A stretch of 64,000 nt of DNA from Pseudomonas guariconensis. GTDB lineage: Bacteria > Pseudomonadota > Gammaproteobacteria > Pseudomonadales > Pseudomonadaceae. Under the pieces are notes generated by a model, which worked only from the letters and a program-made list of their open reading frames with translations, searched no databases and was not told the DNA's origin. The DNA lies in the NCBI RefSeq assembly GCF_900102675.1, contig NZ_FMYX01000008.1, forward strand, positions 44,805 to 108,804, given 5' to 3'. Position 1 is the first letter of the stretch. Each line of letters begins with the position of its first letter. A program made the translations under genes and the position numbers. Below are positions 56,961 to 64,000 of this stretch, piece after piece.

Positions 56961-57968
56961 ATGCTCGCCCTCGGAAAACTGCTTGACCTGACCCTGGCCG
57001 ATCATGAACCGGCCGAGAAAACGCAAGTGACGGTCGAGGGCGTGCGCTTGCGCTGGCTGGGGGAGGGCGCCCTTGAGGTACGTCCGCCCGAAGGCAAGGA
57101 CAATGGCCTGGACCTGCTGCTGTCGGCCGGCATCCACGGCAATGAAACCGCACCCATTGAACTGCTCGACGAGCTCCTCCACGGTGTGGCCCGTGGCGAG
57201 ATCAAGCCACGGGCGCGTGTATTGTTCCTGTTCGGCAATCCCGAGGCGATCCGCAAGGGCGAGCGTTACGTCGAGCAAGACATCAACCGCCTGTTCAACG
57301 GTCGGCATGAACTCTCCAGTGGCCCCGAGGCCTTGCGCGCGGCAGAGCTGGAGCAGTTCGCCCGGGTGTTCTTCAGCCTGCCGGGGCGTACCCGCCTGCA
57401 TTACGACCTGCACACGGCGATCCGGGGTTCGAAGATCGAGCAGTTCGCGCTGTATCCGTACAAGGAAGGGCGTCGCCATTCCCGTCGTGAGCTGGCTCGC
57501 CTGAACGCCGCGGGGATGGAAGCGGTGTTGCTGCAGAACAAGTCATCGATCACCTTCAGTGCTTTCACCTACGAGCAACTGGAAGCCGAGGCTTTCACGC
57601 TGGAGCTGGGCAAGGCGCGGCCGTTTGGTCATAACCAGCAAGTCAACCTGGACCGCTTGCAGGCTCGCCTGTTGCAGATCATCGAGGGCAACGAGCCTGA
57701 GGGCGAAGAGAGCCTCGATGGATTGCAGCTGTTCAGCGTCGCCCGCGAGATCATCAAACACAGCGATAACTTCCACCTGCACCTGCCCGCTGACATCGAA
57801 AACTTCTCTGAGCTCAGCAAGGGCTACCTGCTGGCTGAAGACCTGGCTGAAATGCGCTGGGTCGTCGAGGAGGAGGGCGCGCGCATCATTTTCCCCAACC
57901 CCAAGGTCAGGAATGGGCTGCGCGCTGGCATCTTGATCGTGCCTGCGTTGGCCGGTGAGCTTGGCTGA
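56961..57968 (+). CDS. aruE: Succinylglutamate desuccinylase
   Basis: A 335-residue zinc hydrolase (AstE) that splits N-succinylglutamate to glutamate and succinate, the last AST step. Zinc ligands are in GIHGNETAP (about residues 60-68: His and Glu) and HYDLHTA (about 146-152, His). It starts 11 bases after the small His-rich gene and ends the operon; a terminator hairpin follows at 58050. Confidence 0.95.
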   Translation: MLALGKLLDLTLADHEPAEKTQVTVEGVRLRWLGEGALEVRPPEGKDNGLDLLLSAGIHGNETAPIELLDELLHGVARGEIKPRARVLFLFGNPEAIRKGERYVEQDINRLFNGRHELSSGPEALRAAELEQFARVFFSLPGRTRLHYDLHTAIRGSKIEQFALYPYKEGRRHSRRELARLNAAGMEAVLLQNKSSITFSAFTYEQLEAEAFTLELGKARPFGHNQQVNLDRLQARLLQIIEGNEPEGEESLDGLQLFSVAREIIKHSDNFHLHLPADIENFSELSKGYLLAEDLAEMRWVVEEEGARIIFPNPKVRNGLRAGILIVPALAGELG

Positions 57969-58049
57969 CGCGTTCGCAGACTCTCGTACTTCCAGGCCTG
58001 GCGCGTCCGCGCCTTTCTTTGGCAAAGCTCATACCCAGATCCTGAACCT

Positions 58050-58087
58050 TGCCCCAAGGCCAAAAGCGGCCTCAGGGCAGGGGTTTT
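58050..58087 (+). terminator. Terminator of the aru operon
   Basis: TGCCC and AGGCC on the left pair with GGCCT and GGGCA on the right, around an AAAAGC loop, and GGGGTTTT follows. It lies 82 bases after aruE, before the end of the convergent orphan gene. Confidence 0.72.
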
Positions 58088-58126
58088 CATTGTGTCCGGC
58101 GCCGGTCTCAGCCGGCCTTGAGGTGG

Positions 58127-58963
58127 TCAGTCGCCCTGCGTTGGGGCTGGGAACAACATGCCGGACGCCAGGGTGTCGTATGCGTGTTGCAGCATCCGCA
58201 GGAGCGTGGTGAGCCCGTCGAGGCCTTCTGCATCGTAGGGATCATAGAGCACGACCGTGTAGTTTCCGCTCAACAGATGGGCGTACTTGTCCGGCATCGC
58301 CCTGTGCAGGTCGAAGCCGGGGCCCTGTTGGGGCGGGCCTGCATGGCATTGCATCAATACGATGTCAGGCACCGTGGCGTACTGCTTGCGCGCCGTATCC
58401 AATAGCCGGCTGAGCTGCGGATAGCCTGGCAGCAAGGCCAACTGCTCAAATACCCTTTCCTGGAACTGCGGTGTGCCGTAGAGATACAGATTGTCGATCG
58501 CCGTGACCTCGAATTGCGCCTGCGCGCCTGCGTTGCCGTCCACGCGCAGAGGAAGGGTGATGCCCTCGGTGAGATGCGCCGGGGCTTCCGTGCCCATGAA
58601 CAGCAGATGAATGCGCTGCTTCGGCGAGGCTTGTTGGATGGTCAAAGGCTGGCCATCGGCTTGCAGGGTGAAGGCGCCTTCCTGGCGCAGTGTCACGTCG
58701 GTGGTGGTGAGCCAGACCAGGATTTCGTCGAGTGTGCCGGCCACAGTCCCGGCGTCGATCGCTTCGATGAGCCTGCGCTGAACATGGACATTGCTTGCCT
58801 TGTAGAGATCAAACAGCTCGTAGTTGAAATAGACCCGTGCTGCGGTGAGCTGTGACTCGGTCGGATTGTCGTAGGCGATGGCCTCGTCCATCTCGCCGAT
58901 AGCGACTTCCTGAACTTTGCCGTTGCCATCGATGATCTGTGCGTTTGCTGCTTGGGTTGTCAT
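58127..58963 (-). CDS. Orphan 278-residue protein, unknown function
   Basis: A soluble protein of 278 residues, acidic, with no signal peptide or transmembrane helix. It has a helical N-terminal half (YFNYELFDLYKASNVHVQRRLIEAIDAG) and a mixed alpha/beta C-terminal half that includes strand-like DIVLMQCHAGP and YTVVLYDPYD. I do not recognise a family. The ribosome site is AAAGGAGGT, the full anti-Shine-Dalgarno complement, 7 bases before the ATG. Its codons seem somewhat less GC-rich than in aruE or alaS, to the eye. It sits between aruE and alaS, where as I recall P. putida KT2440 has nothing, so it may be an accessory gain. No partner gene is adjacent. Confidence 0.7.
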   Translation of the reverse strand: MTTQAANAQIIDGNGKVQEVAIGEMDEAIAYDNPTESQLTAARVYFNYELFDLYKASNVHVQRRLIEAIDAGTVAGTLDEILVWLTTTDVTLRQEGAFTLQADGQPLTIQQASPKQRIHLLFMGTEAPAHLTEGITLPLRVDGNAGAQAQFEVTAIDNLYLYGTPQFQERVFEQLALLPGYPQLSRLLDTARKQYATVPDIVLMQCHAGPPQQGPGFDLHRAMPDKYAHLLSGNYTVVLYDPYDAEGLDGLTTLLRMLQHAYDTLASGMLFPAPTQGD

Positions 58964-58970
58964 CAGCGTG

Positions 58971-58979
58971 ACCTCCTTT
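58971..58979 (-). promoter_or_regulatory. Full-length Shine-Dalgarno of the orphan gene
   Basis: AAAGGAGGT on the minus strand, 7 bases before the ATG at 58963, pairs along its full length with the 3' end of 16S rRNA. Most genes in this window have only four or five such bases. Confidence 0.8.
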
Positions 58980-59278
58980 GAATGGGGAGGGCAGGCTAAG
59001 CCGGTAGAGGGCGGACGCGTCGCTATACATGTAGGGCCGAAAAGGTGGCCCCTGTGCTAATGGGGGGGCAGTCCGATTCTGGCCGCCAATCTCTGATAAA
59101 AACCTTTTCATTCACCGTCTGTTCCATTTTCCATTCCCTTGGGCGGTAATGGGCTTGCCAGTGGCGAAAGGCTGCATTTAGCATCCGGCCATGTCTTTTT
59201 AATTTGCAAGCGCCTTAAAAGCCGTCGAAACGACGCTTTCTATCGCATAAACACACTGCACCTTGCTTGCAGGACCGA

Positions 59279-59284
59279 TATAAT
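59279..59284 (+). promoter_or_regulatory. -10 element, alaS promoter
   Basis: TATAAT is a consensus -10 box. A clear -35 at 17 bases is not seen (CTGCAC at 59256 is poor), so this is a tentative promoter about 70 bases before the alaS ATG. Confidence 0.55.
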
Positions 59285-59351
59285 GCGGCCCTTTGCCGTC
59301 GTTTCGTCGACGTGTTTGCCCCTTAGGGCCGCCGTTTCCGTGGAAGAACCT

Positions 59352-61976
59352 ATGAAAAGCGCCGAAATCCGTGAAGCCTTCCTTCGCTTCTTCGAAGAGC
59401 AGGGACATACCCGAGTCGCCTCCAGTTCGCTGATCCCGAACAACGACCCGACCCTGCTGTTCACCAACGCAGGCATGAACCAGTTCAAGGACTGCTTCCT
59501 GGGTGCGGAGAAGCGCGCCTACACCCGTGCCGTGAGCAGCCAGAAGTGCGTACGCGCCGGCGGCAAGCACAACGACCTGGAAAACGTCGGTTATACCGCT
59601 CGTCACCACACGTTCTTCGAAATGCTGGGCAACTTCAGCTTCGGCGACTACTTCAAGCGCGATGCCATTACCTTCGCCTGGACCTTCCTGACCTCCGATA
59701 AGTGGCTGAACCTGCCGAAGGAAAAGCTCTGGGTCACCGTCTACGCCAGCGACGACGAAGCCTACGACATCTGGACCAAGGAAGTCGGCGTACCGGCCGA
59801 GCGCATGGTGCGCATCGGTGACAACAAGGGGGCGCCGTACGCTTCCGACAACTTCTGGACCATGGGCGACACCGGCCCATGCGGTCCATGCACCGAGATC
59901 TTCTACGATCACGGCCCGGACATCTGGGGCGGCCCACCCGGCTCGCCAGAAGAGGACGGCGACCGCTACATCGAGATCTGGAACAACGTCTTCATGCAGT
60001 TCAACCGCACCGCCGATGGCGTCCTGCACCCGCTGCCGGCCCCGTCGGTGGACACTGGGATGGGCCTGGAGCGCATCAGTGCGGTCATGCAGCACGTGCA
60101 CTCGAACTACGAGATCGACCTGTTCCGCAGTCTGCTGGCCGCCGCGGCCAAGGCCATCGGTTGCAGCAACGACGATCAACCTTCGCTGAAAGTTGTCGCC
60201 GACCACATCCGTTCCTGCGGCTTCCTGATCGCCGATGGTGTACTGCCCTCCAACGAGGGCCGCGGCTATGTGTTGCGCCGCATCATCCGTCGTGCATGCC
60301 GTCACGGTAACAAGCTCGGCGCCAAGGGCAGCTTCTTCTACCAGATCGTCGCGGCCTTGGTGGCCGAAATGGGCGACGCCTTCCCTGAGCTCAAAGCCCA
60401 GCAGGCGCACATCGAGCGCGTTCTCAAGACCGAGGAAGAGCAGTTCGCCAAGACCCTGGAACAAGGCCTGCGCATCCTCGAACAGGACTTGGCCCAGCTC
60501 AAGGGTGACGTAGTGCCAGGTGACGTGGTGTTCAAACTGTACGACACCTACGGTTTCCCCATGGACCTCACTGCCGACATCGCCCGTGAGCGCGAACTGA
60601 CCATCGACGAAGCCGGCTTCGAGCGCGAGATGGAGGCCCAGCGCGAGCGTGCCCGCTCCGCCAGCGCCTTCGGCATGGACTACAACAGCCTGGTGAAGGT
60701 CGATGTAGCCACTGACTTCCTCGGCTACAGCACCACCGAAGGCAAGGGCAAGGTCGTTGCCCTGTACAAGGATGGTCAGTCCGTCGAGCGACTGGGCGAA
60801 GGCGAGCAGGGCGTCGTGATCCTGGATCGCACCCCGTTCTACGCCGAGTCCGGTGGCCAGGTAGGTGACACCGGTTACCTGCAGGCCGGCGACATGCGTT
60901 TCGATGTGCGTGACACCACCAAGACCGGTGGCGCCTTCCTGCACCACGGCGTTGTCGCCAGTGGCGCGCTGAGCGTGGGTGCCGAGGTCGCGGCGCAGGT
61001 CGATGCCGACGTGCAGCACGCCACCTCGCTGAACCACTCCGCCACTCACCTGCTGCACGAAGCGCTGCGCCAAGTACTGGGCGAGCATGTCCAGCAGAAG
61101 GGTTCGTTGGTCGACAGCCAGCGCCTGCGTTTCGACTTCAGCCACTTCGAGGCGGTGAAGCCTGAACAGATCAAGGCGCTGGAAGACATCGTCAACCGCG
61201 AAGTGCGCAAGAATACTGCGGTGGAAACCGAGATCACCGACATCGAAACCGCCAAGCGCAAGGGCGCCATGGCCCTGTTCGGCGAGAAGTACGGCGATAC
61301 CGTGCGCGTGCTGACCATGGGTGGCGACTTCTCGGTGGAGCTGTGCGGCGGTATCCATGCCAAGCGTACCGGTGATATCAGCCTGTTCAAGATCATCAGC
61401 GAGGGCGGCGTGGCCTCTGGCGTACGCCGTATCGAAGCGATCACCGGCGCCGCCGCGCTGGCCTACCTGAACGCTGCCGAAGAGCAGGTCAAGGAAGCCG
61501 CGCAGCTGGTCAAGGGCAATCGTGACAACCTGATCGACAAGCTGTCGGCTGTGCTCGAGCGCAACCGTCAGCTGGAAAAGCAGCTCGAGCAGCTGCAGGC
61601 CAAGGCCGCCAGCGCCGCCGGGGACGATCTCTCCAATGCGGCCGTTGAGGTCAAGGGCGCCAAGGTTCTCGCCGCTCGCCTGGATGGGCAGGACGGCAAG
61701 GCTCTGTTGGCCCTGGTCGATCAGCTGAAGAACAAGCTCGGCCACGCAGTGATCCTGCTGGGCAGCGAGCATGAGGGCAAGGTCGTGCTGGTGGCCGGCG
61801 TGACCAAGGACCTCTCCAGCCAACTCAAGGCTGGTGACCTGATGAAACAGGCCGCTGCGAAAGTCGGTGGCAAGGGCGGTGGCCGTCCGGACATGGCCCA
61901 GGGTGGTGGCGTCGACGTCGCTGCGCTGGACGATGCCCTGGCCCTGGCCGTGCCGTTCGCCGAGCAGGGGCTTTGA
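59352..61976 (+). CDS. alaS: Alanine-tRNA ligase
   Basis: An 874-residue class II tRNA synthetase, the usual length. Features in order are the catalytic core with motif 1 to 3 ([16 protein letters not shown] at the start), the editing domain with zinc-type motif HSATHLLH and [11 protein letters not shown], and a C-terminal C-Ala/DHHA1 domain. ATG at 59352 ([14 protein letters not shown]) is the family start; 71 more in-frame codons upstream are not protein-like. It charges tRNA-Ala and edits Ser/Gly. Confidence 0.97.
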   Translation: MKSAEIREAFLRFFEEQGHTRVASSSLIPNNDPTLLFTNAGMNQFKDCFLGAEKRAYTRAVSSQKCVRAGGKHNDLENVGYTARHHTFFEMLGNFSFGDYFKRDAITFAWTFLTSDKWLNLPKEKLWVTVYASDDEAYDIWTKEVGVPAERMVRIGDNKGAPYASDNFWTMGDTGPCGPCTEIFYDHGPDIWGGPPGSPEEDGDRYIEIWNNVFMQFNRTADGVLHPLPAPSVDTGMGLERISAVMQHVHSNYEIDLFRSLLAAAAKAIGCSNDDQPSLKVVADHIRSCGFLIADGVLPSNEGRGYVLRRIIRRACRHGNKLGAKGSFFYQIVAALVAEMGDAFPELKAQQAHIERVLKTEEEQFAKTLEQGLRILEQDLAQLKGDVVPGDVVFKLYDTYGFPMDLTADIARERELTIDEAGFEREMEAQRERARSASAFGMDYNSLVKVDVATDFLGYSTTEGKGKVVALYKDGQSVERLGEGEQGVVILDRTPFYAESGGQVGDTGYLQAGDMRFDVRDTTKTGGAFLHHGVVASGALSVGAEVAAQVDADVQHATSLNHSATHLLHEALRQVLGEHVQQKGSLVDSQRLRFDFSHFEAVKPEQIKALEDIVNREVRKNTAVETEITDIETAKRKGAMALFGEKYGDTVRVLTMGGDFSVELCGGIHAKRTGDISLFKIISEGGVASGVRRIEAITGAAALAYLNAAEEQVKEAAQLVKGNRDNLIDKLSAVLERNRQLEKQLEQLQAKAASAAGDDLSNAAVEVKGAKVLAARLDGQDGKALLALVDQLKNKLGHAVILLGSEHEGKVVLVAGVTKDLSSQLKAGDLMKQAAAKVGGKGGGRPDMAQGGGVDVAALDDALALAVPFAEQGL

Positions 61977-61977
61977 G

Positions 61978-62061
61978 ATGACCGAGGCCCACTGTCTAGT
62001 AGTGGGCCTTGGCGTGATGGATTGTTTATTGGGTGCCCATCGTGGGCTGAGGCAGCTTTGA
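61978..62061 (+). CDS. Possible 27-residue leader between alaS and lysC
   Basis: A short frame beginning one base after the alaS stop (TGAGATG) ends with TGA, one base before the lysC ATG (TGAAATG). It holds the hairpin at 61986-62008. It has no strong Shine-Dalgarno of its own and no lysine or threonine codon run, so it is not a classic attenuator peptide. It could couple translation of alaS and lysC, or be a coincidence of an in-frame gap. Confidence 0.3.
   Translation: MTEAHCLVVGLGVMDCLLGAHRGLRQL
61986..62008 (+). terminator. Hairpin between alaS and lysC
   Basis: GGCCCACT / AGTGGGCC with a GTCTAGT loop is a perfect 8-bp stem 10 bases after the alaS stop. TT follows but no long T tract, so it is likely a partial terminator or a stability element, and lysC may be partly read from alaS. 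Confidence 0.65.
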
Positions 62062-62062
62062 A

Positions 62063-63298
62063 ATGGCGTTGATCGTACAGAAATTTGGCGGCACCTCTGT
62101 CGGTTCCATCGAGCGGATCGAGCAGGTTGCCGACAAGGTCAAGAAATTCCGCGACCAAGGCACCGACCTGGTGGTAGTGCTTTCGGCCATGAGCGGAGAA
62201 ACCAATCGCCTGATCGACCTGGCCAAGCAGATTACCGATCATCCCGTCCCGCGTGAGCTGGATGTGATCGTATCGACTGGCGAACAGGTGACTATTGCCC
62301 TGTTGACCATGGCCCTGATCAAGCGTGGCGTGCCGGCAGTGTCCTACACCGGCAACCAGGTGCGAATCCTCACCGATAGTGCGCACAACAAGGCGCGCAT
62401 CCTGCAGATCGACGACCAGAAGATTCGCGCCGACCTCAAGGCCGGTCGCGTAGTCGTGGTGGCAGGTTTCCAGGGGGTCGATGAGCACGGCAACATCACT
62501 ACCCTCGGTCGTGGCGGCTCCGACACCACCGGCGTGGCCCTGGCGGCAGCGCTCAAGGCTGATGAGTGCCAGATCTACACCGATGTCGATGGTGTCTACA
62601 CCACCGACCCGCGCGTGGTGCCACAGGCACAGCGCCTGGAGAAGATCACCTTCGAGGAGATGCTGGAAATGGCCAGCCTCGGCTCCAAGGTGCTGCAGAT
62701 CCGCTCGGTCGAGTTCGCAGGCAAGTACAACGTTCCGCTGCGCGTGCTGCACAGCTTCAAGGAGGGTCCGGGTACCCTCATTACCATTGATGAAGAGGAA
62801 TCCATGGAACAGCCGATCATTTCCGGTATCGCCTTCAACCGTGATGAAGCCAAGCTGACCATTCGCGGCGTGCCGGATACCCCCGGCGTTGCCTTCAAGA
62901 TCCTCGGTCCGATCAGCGCGGCGAACATCGAAGTCGACATGATCGTGCAGAACGTCTCGCACGATAACACCACCGACTTCACCTTCACCGTGCACCGCAA
63001 CGAGTACGAGAAGGCGCATAGCGTGCTGGAGAACACCGCCCGTGAAATCGGCGCCCGTGAAGTGATCGGCGACACCAACATCGCCAAGGTTTCCATCGTC
63101 GGCGTCGGCATGCGCTCCCACGCGGGTGTCGCCAGCCGCATGTTCGAAGCCCTGGCCAAGGAGAGCATCAACATCCAGATGATCTCCACCTCCGAGATCA
63201 AAGTCTCGGTCGTCATCGAAGAGAAGTATCTGGAGCTGGCTGTTCGCGCGCTGCACACCGCGTTCGAACTTGACGCTCCTGCCCGACAGGGCGAGTAA
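62063..63298 (+). CDS. lysC: Aspartate kinase
   Basis: A 411-residue aspartokinase that makes 4-aspartyl phosphate, the first step to lysine, threonine and methionine. The N-terminal kinase domain begins [16 protein letters not shown]; the C-terminal part carries two ACT domains (about 265-340 and 345-411) for feedback by end products. ATG at 62063 follows GAGG. An internal ATG (around residue 248, [12 protein letters not shown]) with GAGGAA before it may start the separate beta chain, as in other lysC genes. Confidence 0.95.
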   Translation: MALIVQKFGGTSVGSIERIEQVADKVKKFRDQGTDLVVVLSAMSGETNRLIDLAKQITDHPVPRELDVIVSTGEQVTIALLTMALIKRGVPAVSYTGNQVRILTDSAHNKARILQIDDQKIRADLKAGRVVVVAGFQGVDEHGNITTLGRGGSDTTGVALAAALKADECQIYTDVDGVYTTDPRVVPQAQRLEKITFEEMLEMASLGSKVLQIRSVEFAGKYNVPLRVLHSFKEGPGTLITIDEEESMEQPIISGIAFNRDEAKLTIRGVPDTPGVAFKILGPISAANIEVDMIVQNVSHDNTTDFTFTVHRNEYEKAHSVLENTAREIGAREVIGDTNIAKVSIVGVGMRSHAGVASRMFEALAKESINIQMISTSEIKVSVVIEEKYLELAVRALHTAFELDAPARQGE

Positions 63299-63312
63299 GA
63301 CGCTGCCTGGAG

Positions 63313-63332
63313 GGGCGCGGCTTGCCGCGCCC
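63313..63332 (+). terminator. Hairpin after lysC
   Basis: GGGCGCGG / CCGCGCCC with a CTTG loop gives a strong 8-bp stem 14 bases after the lysC stop; the T content that follows is modest (TTCGCGTTT). Confidence 0.6.
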
Positions 63333-63465
63333 TTCGCGTTTCTGGCTGTTGCGCAGGTACCTGTCCTGCCTCGCGCGATGGCTCACCTGGGCCTGCTGCT
63401 TTCCCGGCCTAGGCCCTGCCCATTACAGACTGTTGTCCCTGATTGAATTGCGTGAGGAGAAAGTT

Positions 63466-63654
63466 ATGTTGATTCTGACTCGTCGGTGCGCCGAGAGCCT
63501 GATCATTGGAGACGGTGAGATCACCGTGACGGTCCTGGGTGTGAAAGGCAACCAGGTGCGCATTGGTGTGAGCGCCCCTAAAGAAGTGGCCGTTCACCGC
63601 GAAGAAATCTACCTGCGGATCAAGAAAGAGAAGGACGAAGAACCAACCCTTTAA
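63466..63654 (+). CDS. rsmA: Carbon storage regulator RsmA/CsrA
   Basis: A 62-residue RNA-binding dimer that binds GGA in mRNA leaders and blocks translation, or is titrated by small RNAs RsmY/RsmZ. The sequence [25 protein letters not shown] is the canonical CsrA start, and the conserved Arg of the RNA-binding edge is in VAVHREEIY. It follows lysC with a gap of 167 bases, and ATG at 63466 follows GAGGAG. Pseudomonads often have extra paralogues (RsmE, RsmI), and this copy is the rsmA at lysC. Confidence 0.96.
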   Translation: MLILTRRCAESLIIGDGEITVTVLGVKGNQVRIGVSAPKEVAVHREEIYLRIKKEKDEEPTL

Positions 63655-63683
63655 TTTTTATCGATTTTTTTTCAAAAAAGGGT

Positions 63684-63712
63684 TTGCAAACGGGGAAGGG
63701 TCTGGTTATTAT
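63684..63712 (+). promoter_or_regulatory. Promoter of tRNA-Ser
   Basis: TTGCAA (63684-63689) and TATTAT (63707-63712) with a 17-base spacer, then a GC-rich discriminator (CGCCCCG), as for growth-controlled stable RNA genes. It lies 14 bases before the mature tRNA. Confidence 0.8.
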
Positions 63713-63726
63713 ACGCCCCGTGTTGC

Positions 63727-63817
63727 GGTGAGGTGGCCGAGTGGCCGAAGGCGCTCCCCTGCTAAGGGAGTATACCTCATAAGGGTATCGGGGGTTCGAA
63801 TCCCCCCTTCACCGCCA
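63727..63817 (+). tRNA. tRNA-Ser(GCU)
   Basis: A 91-base class II tRNA with a long variable arm. Acceptor GGTGAGG pairs with CTTCACC, the discriminator is G, and CCA is encoded. The anticodon stem CTCCC / GGGAG encloses CTGCTAA, with anticodon GCT at 63761-63763. The T loop is GTTCGAATC. It reads AGC and AGU. Confidence 0.97.
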
Positions 63818-63881
63818 TTTTTCGTGTAGGGCGCTGTAATTGGCAGATCACTTAAGTCGTTGAAATTAAACGAAAAAGTGC

Positions 63882-63909
63882 TTGGCAAAGCGATTCAGCG
63901 AACTATAAT
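63882..63909 (+). promoter_or_regulatory. Promoter of tRNA-Arg
   Basis: TTGGCA (63882-63887) and TATAAT (63904-63909) with a 16-base spacer, 14 bases before the mature tRNA. This is a strong sigma70 promoter, so tRNA-Arg has its own start although it lies 106 bases after tRNA-Ser. Confidence 0.88.
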
Positions 63910-63923
63910 GCACGGCAAGACAC

Positions 63924-64000
63924 GGACTCATAGCTCAGCTGGATAGAGTACTCGGCTACGAACCGAGCGGTCGGAGGTTCGAATCCTCCTGAGTCCGCCA
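63924..64000 (+). tRNA. tRNA-Arg(ACG)
   Basis: A 77-base tRNA. Acceptor GGACTCA pairs with TGAGTCC, discriminator G, encoded CCA at the very end of the window. The anticodon stem CTCGG / CCGAG encloses CTACGAA, with anticodon ACG at 63958-63960, which is normally deaminated to ICG to read CGU, CGC and CGA. Confidence 0.97.

Larger units (their letters stand above)
58964..59351. other. Intergenic region before alaS
   Basis: The 388-base divergent gap between the orphan gene and alaS holds the orphan's strong Shine-Dalgarno (58971-58979), the alaS -10 (59279-59284) and several GC-rich inverted segments (for example GTCGAAACGAC near 59223). No RNA gene is seen. Confidence 0.5.

Noticed and set aside
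59139..59351. A 71-codon upstream extension of alaS
   Set aside because: It crosses the promoter region with a TATAAT box and is not part of AlaRS.
59199..61823. A long open frame on the minus strand opposite alaS (874 codons)
   Set aside because: It is an artefact of high-GC third positions in alaS; the sequence has no domain character and alaS is certain.

Overview
This 64 kb window is a stretch of chromosome from a Pseudomonas of the P. putida group or a close relative. Evidence for this is the high-GC, Pseudomonas-type gene content (phhR/phhA/phhB/phhC, an aot transport block, argR, the aru/ast genes, rsmA), many copies of the P. putida-type REP palindrome (core TTCGCGGGTAAGCCCGCT), a DUF2790 protein, and a gene order that I recall (not searched) as close to the P. 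putida KT2440 PP_4549-to-PP_4472 region with some genes absent or added. There is no insertion sequence, prophage, integrase or CRISPR array. It reads as core chromosome with a few accessory genes.

Layout. 1-10 kb: the 3' part of a fadD acyl-CoA ligase, a glutamylpolyamine oxidase/synthetase pair on the minus strand, the helicase gene hrpA and a FabH-like ketoacyl synthase. 10-20.5 kb: an outer-membrane porin, a FemAB-like protein, an ABC exporter, a cyclophilin/hydrolase pair, a LysR regulator facing a small secreted protein and an azoreductase, a DMT transporter and an MscS-type channel. 20.6-26.5 kb: a DEAD-box helicase, two small proteins, a DMT transporter, an MFS transporter with a divergent LysR regulator, and a 42-codon gene resembling P. 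aeruginosa PA1414, whose transcript is linked to the sRNA SicX. 26.5-32.6 kb: a sodium:solute symporter, guanidinobutyrase gbuA and divergent gbuR, an Aer-type receptor, and a DTW-domain tRNA-modifying enzyme. 32.6-42.6 kb: a LysR regulator, a YdiJ-type D-2-hydroxyglutarate dehydrogenase, an MFS transporter, then the phenylalanine operon phhABC with divergent phhR. 42.7-45.4 kb: a DUF2790 protein and acetyl-CoA synthetase acsA. 45.8-58 kb: arginine uptake (aotJQMP), argR, and arginine succinyltransferase catabolism (aruC, aruF, aruG, aruD, aruB, a small His-rich protein, aruE). 58-64 kb: an unrecognised 278-residue protein, alaS, lysC, rsmA, tRNA-Ser(GCU) and tRNA-Arg(ACG).

The common theme is use of amino acids and polyamines as carbon and nitrogen sources. 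Polyamines feed through gamma-glutamylation, guanidinobutyrate through GbuA, phenylalanine through PhhABC, and arginine through uptake by AOT and the AST pathway to glutamate and succinate. Acetate activation by AcsA and fatty-acid activation by FadD complete the picture, and the FabH-like enzyme near fadD may link beta-oxidation to fatty-acid synthesis. Regulatory signals visible in the DNA fit this: ArgR-type half-sites before aruC and aotJ, a PhhR box between phhA and phhR, a Crc/Hfq-type A-rich motif before acsA, and a perfect attenuator-like hairpin between aotJ and aotQ.

I found no clearly new multi-gene system. The most interesting items are the PA1414-like small-ORF transcript with a candidate Anr box, the orphan 278-residue gene with an exceptionally strong Shine-Dalgarno between aruE and alaS, the conserved-looking His-rich protein inside the aru operon, a 14-bp direct repeat flanking the DUF2790 gene, and a symbol-swapped REP variant downstream of argR.
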